A stretch of 64,000 nt of DNA, from assembly GCF_900169265.1 (NCBI RefSeq), contig NZ_FXYX01000004.1, positions 1-64,000 on the forward strand, given 5' to 3'. A program made the position numbers and the translations under genes. This document shows positions 51,246-62,168 of the stretch, piece after piece (position 1 is the stretch's first letter; each line of letters begins with the position of its first letter). The stretch is from Brevibacterium iodinum ATCC 49514. Lineage in GTDB: Bacteria; Actinomycetota; Actinomycetes; Actinomycetales; Brevibacteriaceae. The notes below the pieces were generated by a model. It was given only the letters and a program-made list of their open reading frames with translations, ran no database searches and was not told where the DNA came from.

Positions 51246-51887
51246 ATGGATCAGAACTCGCACCCAATCGATTCCTACAGCATCGAGGAGCTCGACCATC
51301 AGCCGCCGATGCCATGGGATCATCTGCTCGCCGCCATCCGTCGGTCCCCTCAGCTCTCCGCGGTCGAGGCGGCCCGCATCGCGCAACACCAGCCCGACGT
51401 CACGACCGATGTTCTCAATCCTCTGCCGGCACCTGGCCCACCCACGTGGGACGGACTGCACAGAGTCATCAACACGCTGCACCGGAAGAATCTGCTGCCG
51501 GACGATCTTCCGCAGACACGCAGCGCCTCCGTCATACTCACTCATCTCCTCACCGAACTCGCCCTTGCCATCTCCGGCCACCGCGGGCCACGGCCAGACC
51601 TCCAAGCGGCATCGGCGGAGACACGGACCGAGGCCGCCCAGGTGCGCTTCGAAATCGAATGCATCACCTGGCTCATCGCCGGAAGACTCGGGGTGAGGAC
51701 CGCCGCCTCGGGCTCACTCAAGGGGTACCTCAAACACGGCGAGCTCATTCCCGAGTTCTCCCGGGACCGAGTGCTGCAGACGGTCGACACGATCGAAGCC
51801 CTCTTCGGCGGTGCGCTCGCCTTCGGAGCCGCAATCCGAGAAGAGACCCCCAGCCTGTTCGAACTCGATGTGCAACTGGCTGTCTGA
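51246..51887 (+). CDS. Hypothetical protein
   Basis: 213 residues from ATG 51246. The C-terminal half (RFEIECITWLIAGRLGVRTA, then YLKHGELIPEFSRDRVLQTV) weakly resembles the C-terminal helical part of ArdC/ImmA-type proteins, but no HExxH is present. The N-terminal part is Pro-rich. No function is assigned. Confidence 0.6.
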   Translation: MDQNSHPIDSYSIEELDHQPPMPWDHLLAAIRRSPQLSAVEAARIAQHQPDVTTDVLNPLPAPGPPTWDGLHRVINTLHRKNLLPDDLPQTRSASVILTHLLTELALAISGHRGPRPDLQAASAETRTEAAQVRFEIECITWLIAGRLGVRTAASGSLKGYLKHGELIPEFSRDRVLQTVDTIEALFGGALAFGAAIREETPSLFELDVQLAV

Positions 51888-51938
51888 ACCCTGACAAATC
51901 GTCCTCAACCCTGGTGCGCAGACACCCACCGGAGAAGA

Positions 51939-52520
51939 ATGGCCACCATGTCCACCTCACCGCGGCGTTGGAGCATTGCCACCGTCTACCCTGATATGTG
52001 GGTCGATCCCGACGACGATCCCCGCAACACCGACGGGTACAGTCCCGACGGAGAACTCGCCACACTGCTGAGCTATCTCCATGACTACCGGCTGACACTG
52101 GATATGAAATGTCAGGGCCTCACTCCTGAACAGATGGTGAGGCTCTCTGTCCCACCGTCGACGATGTCACTGCTCGGGCTGGTCCGACACATGACCGACG
52201 TGGAGAGAGACTGGCGGAACTGGATCACGGACGGCGAACCCGAACCTCCGATCTACGGGAGCTTGGACGCCGCATTCGACCTCAGTGAAATTCCGCCTGA
52301 CCCCGACGACGCCGTCCTGGTCGACGCCTTCGACCGGCTCGAACAGGAACAGGCCGCCACCGACGCCGAAGTCAGCCGACACGACGACCTCGACACACAC
52401 GTCGGCCGTGAAGACATTGCGGTGCGTGAGTTCCTCGTCCACCGCATCGAAGAATATGCCCGCCACTGTGGGCACGCTGATCTGCTGCGCGAATGCATCG
52501 ACGGCAGAACCGGACAATAG
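51939..52520 (+). CDS. DinB-family protein (mycothiol-transferase type)
   Basis: 193 residues. MSLLGLVRHMTDVERDWRNW carries the first metal His, and VREFLVHRIEEYARHCGHAD the second and third, as in DUF664/DinB proteins of actinobacteria. It starts 51 bp after the preceding gene and ends 11 bp before the VOC gene. Its thiol partner is probably mycothiol. Confidence 0.84.
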   Translation: MATMSTSPRRWSIATVYPDMWVDPDDDPRNTDGYSPDGELATLLSYLHDYRLTLDMKCQGLTPEQMVRLSVPPSTMSLLGLVRHMTDVERDWRNWITDGEPEPPIYGSLDAAFDLSEIPPDPDDAVLVDAFDRLEQEQAATDAEVSRHDDLDTHVGREDIAVREFLVHRIEEYARHCGHADLLRECIDGRTGQ

Positions 52521-52531
52521 GGAGTCAGACA

Positions 52532-52993
52532 ATGAGCCGCACAGTCCAGATCACCGTCGACTGCCACGATCCCGAGAAGCTCGCCCGATTCTGGGCCGAG
52601 GCGCTCGGCTACATCATCCCCGGCCCTCCAGGGGTACGACTCGGAGAATATGAGGATCCATTCGCCGCCTGGAAGAAGTTCATCGCCGACCTCGGAATCG
52701 AACTGGGTCCCGAGAACATGCGCGCTGCGATCGATGACCCGGACCAAGTCGGTCCCCGTATCTTCTTCCAGACCGTGCCCGAGCCCAAAACAGTGAAGAA
52801 CCGCCTGCACCTCGACGTTCGGACTGCGCCCGGACTCGACGGCGATGAACGGATGGACTCGCTCGAGGCCGAATGCCATCGGCTGTCGGAACTCGGAGGG
52901 ACCCGGCTTCGCCGAGTCGACCCGGACCCGCCCCTGGAACACGGATTCATCGTCATGGCCGACCCCGAAGGCAACGAATTCTGTCTCGACTGA
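52532..52993 (+). CDS. VOC-family protein
   Basis: 153 residues from ATG 52532. ITVDCHDPEKLARFWAEALG and FIVMADPEGNEFCLD are the two ends of a Glyoxalase_6-type fold; the protein is the long single-domain form. Ligand is unknown. It is 11 bp after the DinB gene, so likely cotranscribed. Confidence 0.85.
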   Translation: MSRTVQITVDCHDPEKLARFWAEALGYIIPGPPGVRLGEYEDPFAAWKKFIADLGIELGPENMRAAIDDPDQVGPRIFFQTVPEPKTVKNRLHLDVRTAPGLDGDERMDSLEAECHRLSELGGTRLRRVDPDPPLEHGFIVMADPEGNEFCLD

Positions 52994-53075
52994 CCACCGG
53001 TTGTGGACGTCTGACCAGATGAGATTGTTCTCAGAAACCTCTGGTGTGAGCCGTTCGCTTGCTAGCGTGGCAGCC

Positions 53076-53777
53076 ATGAAGACGAATCGCATGGCAATGA
53101 GTACAGTGGCAGGACTTGCGGCACTCACGCTCGCCCTGGCCGGATGCGGCGGAAGTGATTCCGAAAGCGGATCCGACGAAGCTCAGAACTCACCCGCGGC
53201 AAGCGAATCGGCCCCGGCCGGCCCTGCCGAAGACGACGACCAGAGCGCGGCCACCGACGACGACACAGACGATCAGGACGAACAAGACGACGAGAAGAAG
53301 ACCGCGGCTCAGGACTCGTCCGGTCAGGGCCTCAGTGCCGATGCCGACCTCGCCGAGGATTCGCCGGCGATCAGTGCCGAAGACGCAATCAAGAAGGCGA
53401 AGGAGAAGGTCGGAGGCGGAACCGTTCACAGCATCGAACTCGACTGGGACGACAAGGACGAGGCTTGGCAGTACGACGTGTCCGTCCTCGACGGCAAGAC
53501 CGACCACGATGTCGACATCGATGCCGAAACCGGCAAGGTCGTCAGCGAGGACACAGACGACGCCGACGACAAAGAGCAGGCCATCGACCTCAATGATCCG
53601 ATGACCTTCGACGACGCTCTCAAGCGTGCGCAGAAGAAGTCCGACGGAAAGCTCGTGAGCTGGAAGCTCGAATTCGACGATGACAAGCAGGAATACCAGT
53701 TCGACTTCGAGAAGGGCGGCGAAGACACGGAGGTCACCGTCGACACCGAATCCAAGCGAGTCAGCGTCGATGACTGA
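53076..53777 (+). CDS. Lipoprotein with PepSY domains
   Basis: 233 residues. Signal with lipobox LALAGC (Cys near 24), then a very acidic linker (EDDDQSAATDDDTDDQDEQD). Two PepSY repeats follow: AEDAIKKAKEKVGGG..IELDWDDKDEAWQYDVSVLD with DIDAETGKVV, and TFDDALKRAQKKSDGKL with ELEFDDDKQEYQF. It sits on the outer face of the membrane. The last 8 bp overlap the thymidine kinase start. Confidence 0.85.
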   Translation: MKTNRMAMSTVAGLAALTLALAGCGGSDSESGSDEAQNSPAASESAPAGPAEDDDQSAATDDDTDDQDEQDDEKKTAAQDSSGQGLSADADLAEDSPAISAEDAIKKAKEKVGGGTVHSIELDWDDKDEAWQYDVSVLDGKTDHDVDIDAETGKVVSEDTDDADDKEQAIDLNDPMTFDDALKRAQKKSDGKLVSWKLEFDDDKQEYQFDFEKGGEDTEVTVDTESKRVSVDD

Positions 53778-54399
53778 CTCCGGCCGCCTCACGGTCATCG
53801 CCGGACCCATGTTCTCCGGAAAATCCGAAGAGCTGATGCGCAGGGTCCGGCGAGCCACGATCGCCGGAGTCGATGTCCTCGTCGTGTCCCACTCTCTTGA
53901 CACCCGTTCGGACATCTCGACGATCACGTCGCACACCGGGGTGAATATCCCTGCAGTGCCGCTCGGTGACGTCGCGTCTCTCGCCGAGGCGGCCAGGCAG
54001 AAGGACTATGACCTCATCGCCATCGATGAGGCCCAGTTCTTCGGTCAGGACCTCGTCCCCGCAGTCGACGAACTCCTCCGACAGGGAATCGACGTCATCG
54101 TCGAAGGACTGTGCGTGACCTTCGACGGGCAGCCGTTCGAGCCGCTGCCGAGCTTCATGGCCGTGGCCGAAGACGTCCTCAGACTCACTGCTGTGTGCAC
54201 CGTCTGCGGGAAAGACGCTGTGTTCCACCAACGACTGGAGCAGACGGGGAGCCCGATCGGCTCAGATTCGGCGACTGGCGCTCAGAACCCTGCCGCGACT
54301 CCGGCCGCGACCACGATCGACGCCAGTCATATCGGTGGGCTGGATACCTATGTCGCGCGCTGTCGGCAGCACTTCACCGGAGCCGGCCAAGAGGCCTAG
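53770..54399 (+). CDS. tdk: Thymidine kinase (type II)
   Basis: 209 residues from ATG 53770, inside the 3' end of the lipoprotein gene. P-loop GPMFSGKS (12-19), lasso DEAQFFGQDL, FDGQPFEPLPSFMAVAE, and a zinc site CTVCG with a later RCRQH. An insertion of about 20 Ser/Ala/Thr-rich residues (SPIGSDSATGAQNPAATPAA) precedes the last zinc ligands. It phosphorylates thymidine and deoxyuridine in nucleotide salvage. Confidence 0.92.
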   Translation: MTDSGRLTVIAGPMFSGKSEELMRRVRRATIAGVDVLVVSHSLDTRSDISTITSHTGVNIPAVPLGDVASLAEAARQKDYDLIAIDEAQFFGQDLVPAVDELLRQGIDVIVEGLCVTFDGQPFEPLPSFMAVAEDVLRLTAVCTVCGKDAVFHQRLEQTGSPIGSDSATGAQNPAATPAATTIDASHIGGLDTYVARCRQHFTGAGQEA

Positions 54400-55049
54400 T
54401 CGTCGATGCTGTCCCAGACCTCACGCCAGATCCGCGCGAGATCCGGTATCTGATAGTGGGCGTTCAGCCCGCTCGGCTGCGGCACCACATGCAGCGCCAC
54501 ATCGGCCGGCCACCCCTCGATCAGCGACGTATCCTGACGCCCGAGCTGAGCCTTCGGCAGCCGGTACCCGGTGCGGAACGCGGTGATCCCGGCGATCGCC
54601 ACCGCAGAGGGCCGGATAGCGGCAAGACGGTCGATGAGGTGAGCCGCACCCTCACGCAGCTCCTGCCGGGAGAGTTCGTCGGCACGCACAGTGGCGCGAC
54701 CGATGAGGTTGGTCAAGCCGATTCCACGGCTGAGGAGCTGCTGCTCATCCGCGGGATCGAGTCCACACGAAGCATCGACCTGGTGATCGGTGAGACCCGC
54801 CTGATGCAGAGACGGCCAGAAACGATTGCCGGGACGTGCGAACGGGGCATTCACCGCAGCCGTCCACAGGCCGGGATTGATGCCGACGATGAGCATCTTC
54901 AGTCCGGAGGAATCGGCCGGAAGGATATCGTCGATTGCATTCGGATCGTCCGTCGCGAACGCCGCCAGGTCGTCCTTGGTCGGTTTGCGGCCGCCCAGAG
55001 GCGATGGCCGACGATTGCTGACGAATTTGTCCTCACTCACACCTTGCAC
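54396..55049 (-). CDS. mug: G/U mismatch-specific uracil-DNA glycosylase (intact)
   Basis: 217 residues; start GTG 55049 or 55040. Catalytic GINPGLWTA, NRFWPSLHQAGLT, GIGLTNLI and the C-terminal VVPQPSGLNAHYQ, all Mug/TDG signatures. It removes uracil or thymine mispaired with G. It is the complete version of the deleted copy at 17587-18018. Its stop overlaps the tdk stop on the other strand in the palindrome CTAG. Confidence 0.92.
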   Translation of the reverse strand: MQGVSEDKFVSNRRPSPLGGRKPTKDDLAAFATDDPNAIDDILPADSSGLKMLIVGINPGLWTAAVNAPFARPGNRFWPSLHQAGLTDHQVDASCGLDPADEQQLLSRGIGLTNLIGRATVRADELSRQELREGAAHLIDRLAAIRPSAVAIAGITAFRTGYRLPKAQLGRQDTSLIEGWPADVALHVVPQPSGLNAHYQIPDLARIWREVWDSIDD

Positions 55050-55063
55050 ACTACCGTCGTACC

Positions 55064-55573
55064 ATGAGCCACGATCATGTCACCCCACTGGCTGGAGAAT
55101 CTGCCGCCTTCCATTTCGGCGAACGGTGGATCGTCGACGCCGGAATCGAGTCGGTATGGGCGGTTCTCGAACGGGTGGATCAGTGGCCGGAATGGTGGAC
55201 GGGACTGACCGCTGCCGAACGGGTCGGGGTCGGACATGACGATGCAGCCGATATCTTCGTGGCTCCCGGCAGCCGAGCCAGACTACTCGTCCGCGCTCCG
55301 ATCGGGTGGTCGCTGCGCTTCACCATCGAGGTCGACGAGGTCGAAGCACCCAATCTCATCCGGTTCCGATCAGAGGGCGATCTGCGCGGCGAAGGCCGGT
55401 GGACTCTGACTGCCTTCGAGGGTGTGACGGTCATCGATGCGCTGTGGTGTGTGACGACGAACAGAACCCTGATCAGGGCGATGCGACCGCTGTCGGGACT
55501 CATGCACGGTGCAGTGATGGCAGCCGGCGAACGCGGACTGCGTCGGCGGCTGTCGGGACTGGGCCGTCACTGA
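55064..55573 (+). CDS. SRPBCC-family protein
   Basis: 169 residues. ERWIVDAGIESVWAVLERVDQWPEWW is the first strand and helix of polyketide-cyclase-like SRPBCC proteins. A C-terminal part RAMRPLSGLMHGAVMAAGERGL is the typical C-terminal helix. It is divergent from mug across 14 bp. Ligand is unknown. Confidence 0.82.
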   Translation: MSHDHVTPLAGESAAFHFGERWIVDAGIESVWAVLERVDQWPEWWTGLTAAERVGVGHDDAADIFVAPGSRARLLVRAPIGWSLRFTIEVDEVEAPNLIRFRSEGDLRGEGRWTLTAFEGVTVIDALWCVTTNRTLIRAMRPLSGLMHGAVMAAGERGLRRRLSGLGRH

Positions 55574-55583
55574 TCCGAACCCC

Positions 55584-55651
55584 CTCAGGTCACGCGAAAC
55601 TCGAAAAAGACGCCGCCGGTGACGTTATTGTCGAGTTTCGCGTGACCTGAG
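55584..55651. terminator. Long inverted repeat, bidirectional terminator
   Basis: Perfect 21-bp arms 55584-55604 and 55631-55651 separated by 26 bp, between the convergent SRPBCC (+) and thiF (-) genes. The arm sequence (inner part CGCGAAACTCGA) partly recurs just outside (CTCGTTTCGCG), so it may also be a dispersed element. Confidence 0.75.
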
Positions 55652-55674
55652 CTCGTTTCGCGTTGCCGGAGGCT

Positions 55675-57884
<2,210 letters not shown>

Positions 57885-57888
<4 letters not shown>

Positions 57889-59057
57889 GAGATGCTCCTC
57901 GTCGAGTAGGCAGTTGCGTGGTTCGGGCCGGCAGTGGTTTCGGTGGTGAAGCGATGTGGGGACACGGACTCGAGCGACCCGTCAGGAGGCCAGTCGGACA
58001 CGGTTCCCAGGGCGAGTTCGGCGCCGAGTCTGCCGCCGAACGGGGCCAAGAGGATGCCGTGGCGGAAATACCCGGTGCTCACGATGCAGCCGGAATCGAT
58101 GCGCCCGATCATCGGCAGGTCATCGGGGGACCCGGGGCGGGCTCGGGTGGTGATATCGGTGATCTCCGCGTCGAGGACGCCCGGGACCAGTCGCTGCCCG
58201 TCGGCGAGCAGTCGGTGGATCGCCCCGCCGGGGGTGCCGGAGCGACCATCTTCACGGGAACTGGCACCGAGCACGATCTCGCCGTCGGGGCGAGGAACCA
58301 GATAGACGGAGCGGCCGTTGACCAGCCCGCGGATGGTGCGGGTCAGCAGGGGAGTCGCCTCGGCGGGGGCGCGCAGCCGCAGCACATCGCCCCAAACCTC
58401 CCGGAGCGGCAGCTGCGGGGCACCATGGATCGTGTTGTTGGTGCTGCCGGCGCAGAGGATCACCTGATCGGCCTCCAACCGACGGCCATCGTTGATTTCG
58501 ACGCCCACGGTCGCCTCGCCGACCCTGACCAGCCCGGCGGCTCGCTGCCGGATGAGGGACCCCGAACCAGTGGACAGGACCGACAGCAGAGCCGCACAGA
58601 CCCGACGCGGATCGATGGACCGGTCTCCGGAGATGTGTACGGCCCCGGCCACGGCAGGAGACAGCGACGGCTCGACCGCGCGGGCGGCGCTGCCGGTGAT
58701 GAGCTCGGTGTCGAATCCGGACTGCGATTGTGCTTCGCGCAGCTCCCGCAGGGCCTGCAGGTCGGCCCGGTCGCCGGCACACACCAGGGTTCCGACATCA
58801 GAGAAGCCCAGTCCCGCCTCGGCAGCGCTCGCCACCTCGGCAGCGAACTCCGGGTACATCTGCGCCGAGGCCTGCATCAACGGGTACAGGGGAGTCTGCC
58901 CCCACACCACCTCGGCGGCGGGAGCGATCATCCCCGCGGCGGCATGGCTCGCCCCCAACGCGGGGAAAGGATCGATGATGGTGACTTCGGCACCGAGGCG
59001 GCGCAGGTACCAGGCCGTGGACAGGCCGATGATTCCGGCGCCGACGACAATGACTCT
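57885..59057 (-). CDS. thiO: Glycine oxidase ThiO
   Basis: 390 residues from GTG 59057 with GGAGAAG upstream; the longer in-frame start lies inside the riboswitch and is unlikely. N-terminal FAD motif VIVVGAGIIGLSTAWYLRRLGAE, then GASHAAAGMIAPAAE, and GYFRHGILLAPFGG near the C-terminus. It oxidises glycine to the imine used by ThiG, the aerobic route. First gene of the TPP-riboswitch operon. Confidence 0.93.
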
Positions 59058-59066
59058 CACAGCTTC

Positions 59067-59142
59067 TCCCTCCGGCGGCATGATCCGCATCAGGTCTTAC
59101 GGTCGGCTCCTACGCCCTCTCAGCCTCGTTGGGAGGCTCCCG
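59067..59142 (-). promoter_or_regulatory. TPP riboswitch (THI element)
   Basis: On the minus strand, GGGAGCCTCCC at the 5' side is followed by GGCTGAGAGGGC, then GACCTGATGCGGATCATGCC, CGGAGGGAGAAG. GGCTGAGA and ACCTGA..GGATCATGCC are the conserved TPP-binding elements. The 3' strand of the aptamer contains GGAG of the thiO ribosome-binding site, so ligand binding should block translation of thiOSGF. Confidence 0.93.
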
Positions 59143-59158
59143 CGAACTCCTCTACTCT

Positions 59159-59848
59159 ATGACCATGACCACACAGATGCCACCGCGCACCGCAGCACGG
59201 CAGACGAAGAGAGCCTGGAGGCAGGCCCGTTTGGCCGAAGCGTCGCTCTACTTGTGCACCGATGCCAGGACCGCTCAGGGAGACCTCGCCGAGTTCCTCG
59301 ACGCCGCCTATCGCGGAGGAGTCGACATCATCCAGCTGAGGGACAAGAGCATTGAGGCGCGGTCCGAGATCGCCGCGTTGGAGGTCCTCAAGGAGGCCGC
59401 CGCCCGACACGGCAAGCTCTTCTCCGTCAATGACCGTGCTGACGTCGCGCTGCTCACCGACGCCGATGTCTTCCACGTCGGTCAAGGCGACCTCACCAGC
59501 TCTCAGGCCAGGGCCGTACTCGGCCCCGATGTCATCCTCGGCCGCTCCACCCATTCCCTCGAACAGGCGCTCGCCGCCGAAGCGGACCCGGAGACCGACT
59601 ATTTCTGTGTCGGACCCGTCTGGGAGACCCCGACGAAGCCCGGTCGCGCAGCCGTGGGAACGGCGCTGCTCACCGCCACCGCCGCCGAGGCGGACAAACC
59701 GTGGTTCGCCATCGGCGGGATCGCGGCGGGGGAGAGGCTGGACGCGGTCCGACAGGCGGGTGCGAACCGTGCCGTAGTCGTCCGTGCGATAACCTCGGCT
59801 GAGGATCCTGCGGCGGCCGCTCGGGAGCTCAAGGAGGAGTTGGAATGA
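59159..59848 (+). CDS. thiE: Thiamine-phosphate synthase ThiE
   Basis: 229 residues. Phosphate-binding and pyrimidine sites: [73 protein letters not shown] and [10 protein letters not shown]. It couples HMP-PP and thiazole phosphate. The ATG lies 17 bp beyond the 5' end of the divergent riboswitch, so its promoter must overlap the aptamer DNA; no riboswitch controls it in its own orientation. Confidence 0.94.
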   Translation: MTMTTQMPPRTAARQTKRAWRQARLAEASLYLCTDARTAQGDLAEFLDAAYRGGVDIIQLRDKSIEARSEIAALEVLKEAAARHGKLFSVNDRADVALLTDADVFHVGQGDLTSSQARAVLGPDVILGRSTHSLEQALAAEADPETDYFCVGPVWETPTKPGRAAVGTALLTATAAEADKPWFAIGGIAAGERLDAVRQAGANRAVVVRAITSAEDPAAAARELKEELE

Positions 59849-60810
59849 CCCAAGCAGCTGACAGCGCAGCCCAGGGAACCGGTGCAGGCGCGGATCTGTC
59901 GATTCTCATCGCCGGGGCAGGTGCCACCGGCGGAGCCTTCGGCACCTATCTGCAGGAGGCCGGACGCGATGTCACATTCCTGCTCCGGCAGGCTCGAGCG
60001 GCGACGGTCCGCGCAGAAGGAATGCGCTTCACCGCTCCCGATGCCGATCGGACGAATCAGGTCGATGTCATCACCGCTGAGGAGCTCGAAGCCGCACCAC
60101 GGACCTTCGACCTCGTCATCATCGCGGTCAAAGCCGGCGGCCTCGACTCGGTCATCGATGACATCGGACCGGCTGTCGGAGAGCAGACGACGATCATCCC
60201 GTTCCTCAACGGCATGGCTCAGATCGAGAAGCTGCAGAACAGATACCCCGGACAGGTGCTCGGCGGATTCGTCAAGATCGTCGGCACCATCAGAGACGGA
60301 GCCGTCGTTCAGCTCACCGACCTGGCCGTGATGACCATCGGCGACCTCCACGGTGCCCAGGTGCCCGCGCGGATCTCCGACGCTCTCGACGTGCCGGGGT
60401 TCAAGCTCCAGACCGTCGCTGGAATCATCGACGGGCTGTGGGAGAAGTGGACCTTCATCGCCGCGGCCGGTGTCGTCACCTGCCTGTTCCGTGCTCCGGT
60501 CGGGGCGATCATGGAAGCCGGCGGCCGGTCGCATGTGCATGCCATCGTCGACGAGCTCGAAGCCGTGGCGGCAACGGCCGGACACCCGGTCTCGGAGGCC
60601 TCACACGCCATGACGCTGAAGATGCTCACCGAGGACGGTTCGGCCTTCACCTCATCCCTCTACCGGGATGTGACGGCTGGGCTGCCGAGCGAAACGGAGC
60701 ACATCCTCGGCGACATGGCGCTCAAGGCTGCGGAGCTGGGAGTGCCGACTCCTCTGCTCGACCTCACACTTGTGCAGCTGCGGGCAGGGGAAGCCCAGAA
60801 GCGGTCCTGA
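59845..60810 (+). CDS. Ketopantoate reductase family protein (PanE/ApbA)
   Basis: 321 residues; ATG overlaps the thiE stop (ATGA). N-terminal [41 protein letters not shown] and the C-terminal [21 protein letters not shown] (catalytic Lys in EKW). It reduces ketopantoate with NADPH or acts on a related 2-ketoacid. Coupling to thiE suggests a role in the pantothenate-linked part of HMP synthesis, as the apbA name recalls. Confidence 0.9.
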   Translation: MTQAADSAAQGTGAGADLSILIAGAGATGGAFGTYLQEAGRDVTFLLRQARAATVRAEGMRFTAPDADRTNQVDVITAEELEAAPRTFDLVIIAVKAGGLDSVIDDIGPAVGEQTTIIPFLNGMAQIEKLQNRYPGQVLGGFVKIVGTIRDGAVVQLTDLAVMTIGDLHGAQVPARISDALDVPGFKLQTVAGIIDGLWEKWTFIAAAGVVTCLFRAPVGAIMEAGGRSHVHAIVDELEAVAATAGHPVSEASHAMTLKMLTEDGSAFTSSLYRDVTAGLPSETEHILGDMALKAAELGVPTPLLDLTLVQLRAGEAQKRS

Positions 60811-62014
60811 CTTCAGCCGTGCCCGTGCGCAGCATCGCCAGATATGACTCCTGCGGCTGAGTGTGTTCGGTGTCGGTCGAACCGTGGGCTGCGGTGAATG
60901 TGACCATGGGGACGCCGTCGATATCATCGAGGACGAGCAGCGTCTCGTAACCGCCAGGGCCCACAGAATGTGAGCTGCCTGAGGGCAGGTCGAAGACGAG
61001 CCGCTCCAGCGGACTGTCGGGTTCGGGCGGCCGATTCATCTCCTGAGCCGCGACATCGGCGAACTGCTCGGCAGTGATGAGGTAGGCCTTGGCCGGTGTC
61101 GGTCCGGGGACGGAATGGTCGTAGAAGGCCATGCCACCGCCCCAGACTTTCGACTCTCCGGCAAAGTAGATCGTCCCGGGCAGCTCGATCCCGGCCTCTG
61201 CCTGGGGGAGGGTGCTGTCTCTGGCGCCCGGATAGGTCACCTTCGCACCGGGCGGTCGCCCGCCCTGCAGATAGCAGGCGAGCCGATCGCGGGCCATGTT
61301 CGATCCGTAGCTGACGTACCACACATGTGTTTGAGACATCCTCTCCATCATGACATCTCGGCCTCGGAGATTGTCGAATCGACTCCTGCTGCGGGTGCGG
61401 CGCCTGCTGCGTGTGCGGCGGCGCCGGCGCATGCTCTGCAAGCGTCGGGCGAGTTCGACGCTGCTGGTGATGGCCAGGGCGATTCCGATGCCGACGGCGA
61501 CCCCGAGCAGCGGCCGGTCCTCGAAGAGCGTGCCCCCGATGAGTCCGATTCCCGTCGAATAGAGCGCCCAGGCCAGACTTCCGACTCCGTCCCAGAGCAG
61601 GAAGCTTCGGATCGGGAACCCGAGCAGGCCGGAGCCGATGGTCGCCAGACTGCGGCCTCCGGGAACGAACCGACCGGCGATGAGCACAGTCCCGCCTCGG
61701 CGAGAGAATGCCGTGTGGGCGGAGTCGAGGAGCTTCTCAATTCGGGACCACCGTCGCCACCGTCCGACCCCGGTCGCAGCGAAACGGCCGACAAGATGAG
61801 CCGCCAGATCGCCGAGGAGAGCTCCGGACGCAGCGGCGAGGACGAGCCCTGCTGGGTGCGGCTGCCCCGTCGCGGCGAAGGTCGCAGCGGTGATGAGCAG
61901 AGTCTCCGAGGGCACAATCGGCACGAGCGAGTCCAGAGCCGCGGCCAGGGCGATGAGCAGGTACACCCACGGAGAGGTGAGAGAGGCAGTGAGCAGCTCG
62001 AGTGCGAGATCCAT
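60764..62014 (-). CDS. DedA membrane protein fused to a GGCT-like domain
   Basis: 416 residues. Residues 1-200 are a DedA protein: several hydrophobic helices, LDSLVPIVPSETLLITAATF and the GRFVPGGRSLATIGSGLLG loop. An Arg/Ser-rich linker (RRRRRTRSRRRTRSRSR) follows, then a GGCT-like domain: VWYVSYGSNMARDRLACYLQG, with YGSNM as its signature and a probable Glu in FAGES. A second ATG (MMERMSQ) at the linker could start a separate GGCT-like protein; the frame has no stop between them. The 3' end overlaps the ketopantoate reductase gene by 47 bp. Confidence 0.75.
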   Translation of the reverse strand: MDLALELLTASLTSPWVYLLIALAAALDSLVPIVPSETLLITAATFAATGQPHPAGLVLAAASGALLGDLAAHLVGRFAATGVGRWRRWSRIEKLLDSAHTAFSRRGGTVLIAGRFVPGGRSLATIGSGLLGFPIRSFLLWDGVGSLAWALYSTGIGLIGGTLFEDRPLLGVAVGIGIALAITSSVELARRLQSMRRRRRTRSRRRTRSRSRFDNLRGRDVMMERMSQTHVWYVSYGSNMARDRLACYLQGGRPPGAKVTYPGARDSTLPQAEAGIELPGTIYFAGESKVWGGGMAFYDHSVPGPTPAKAYLITAEQFADVAAQEMNRPPEPDSPLERLVFDLPSGSSHSVGPGGYETLLVLDDIDGVPMVTFTAAHGSTDTEHTQPQESYLAMLRTGTAEVRTASGLPLPAAAQV

Positions 62015-62168
62015 ACTTATCCACGCTAGGCACCGGGCGGGAAAGTCGGTACGCGGTCGGGCACACAGTCGGTGCGGTCGACCGGCAGGTGCCGTTGCGG
62101 TAAACCGGAATCCGAGACTGCGGTCGAACCCCCTGTGAGTCGGCGATCGGCGTTGCTACGATCGATTC

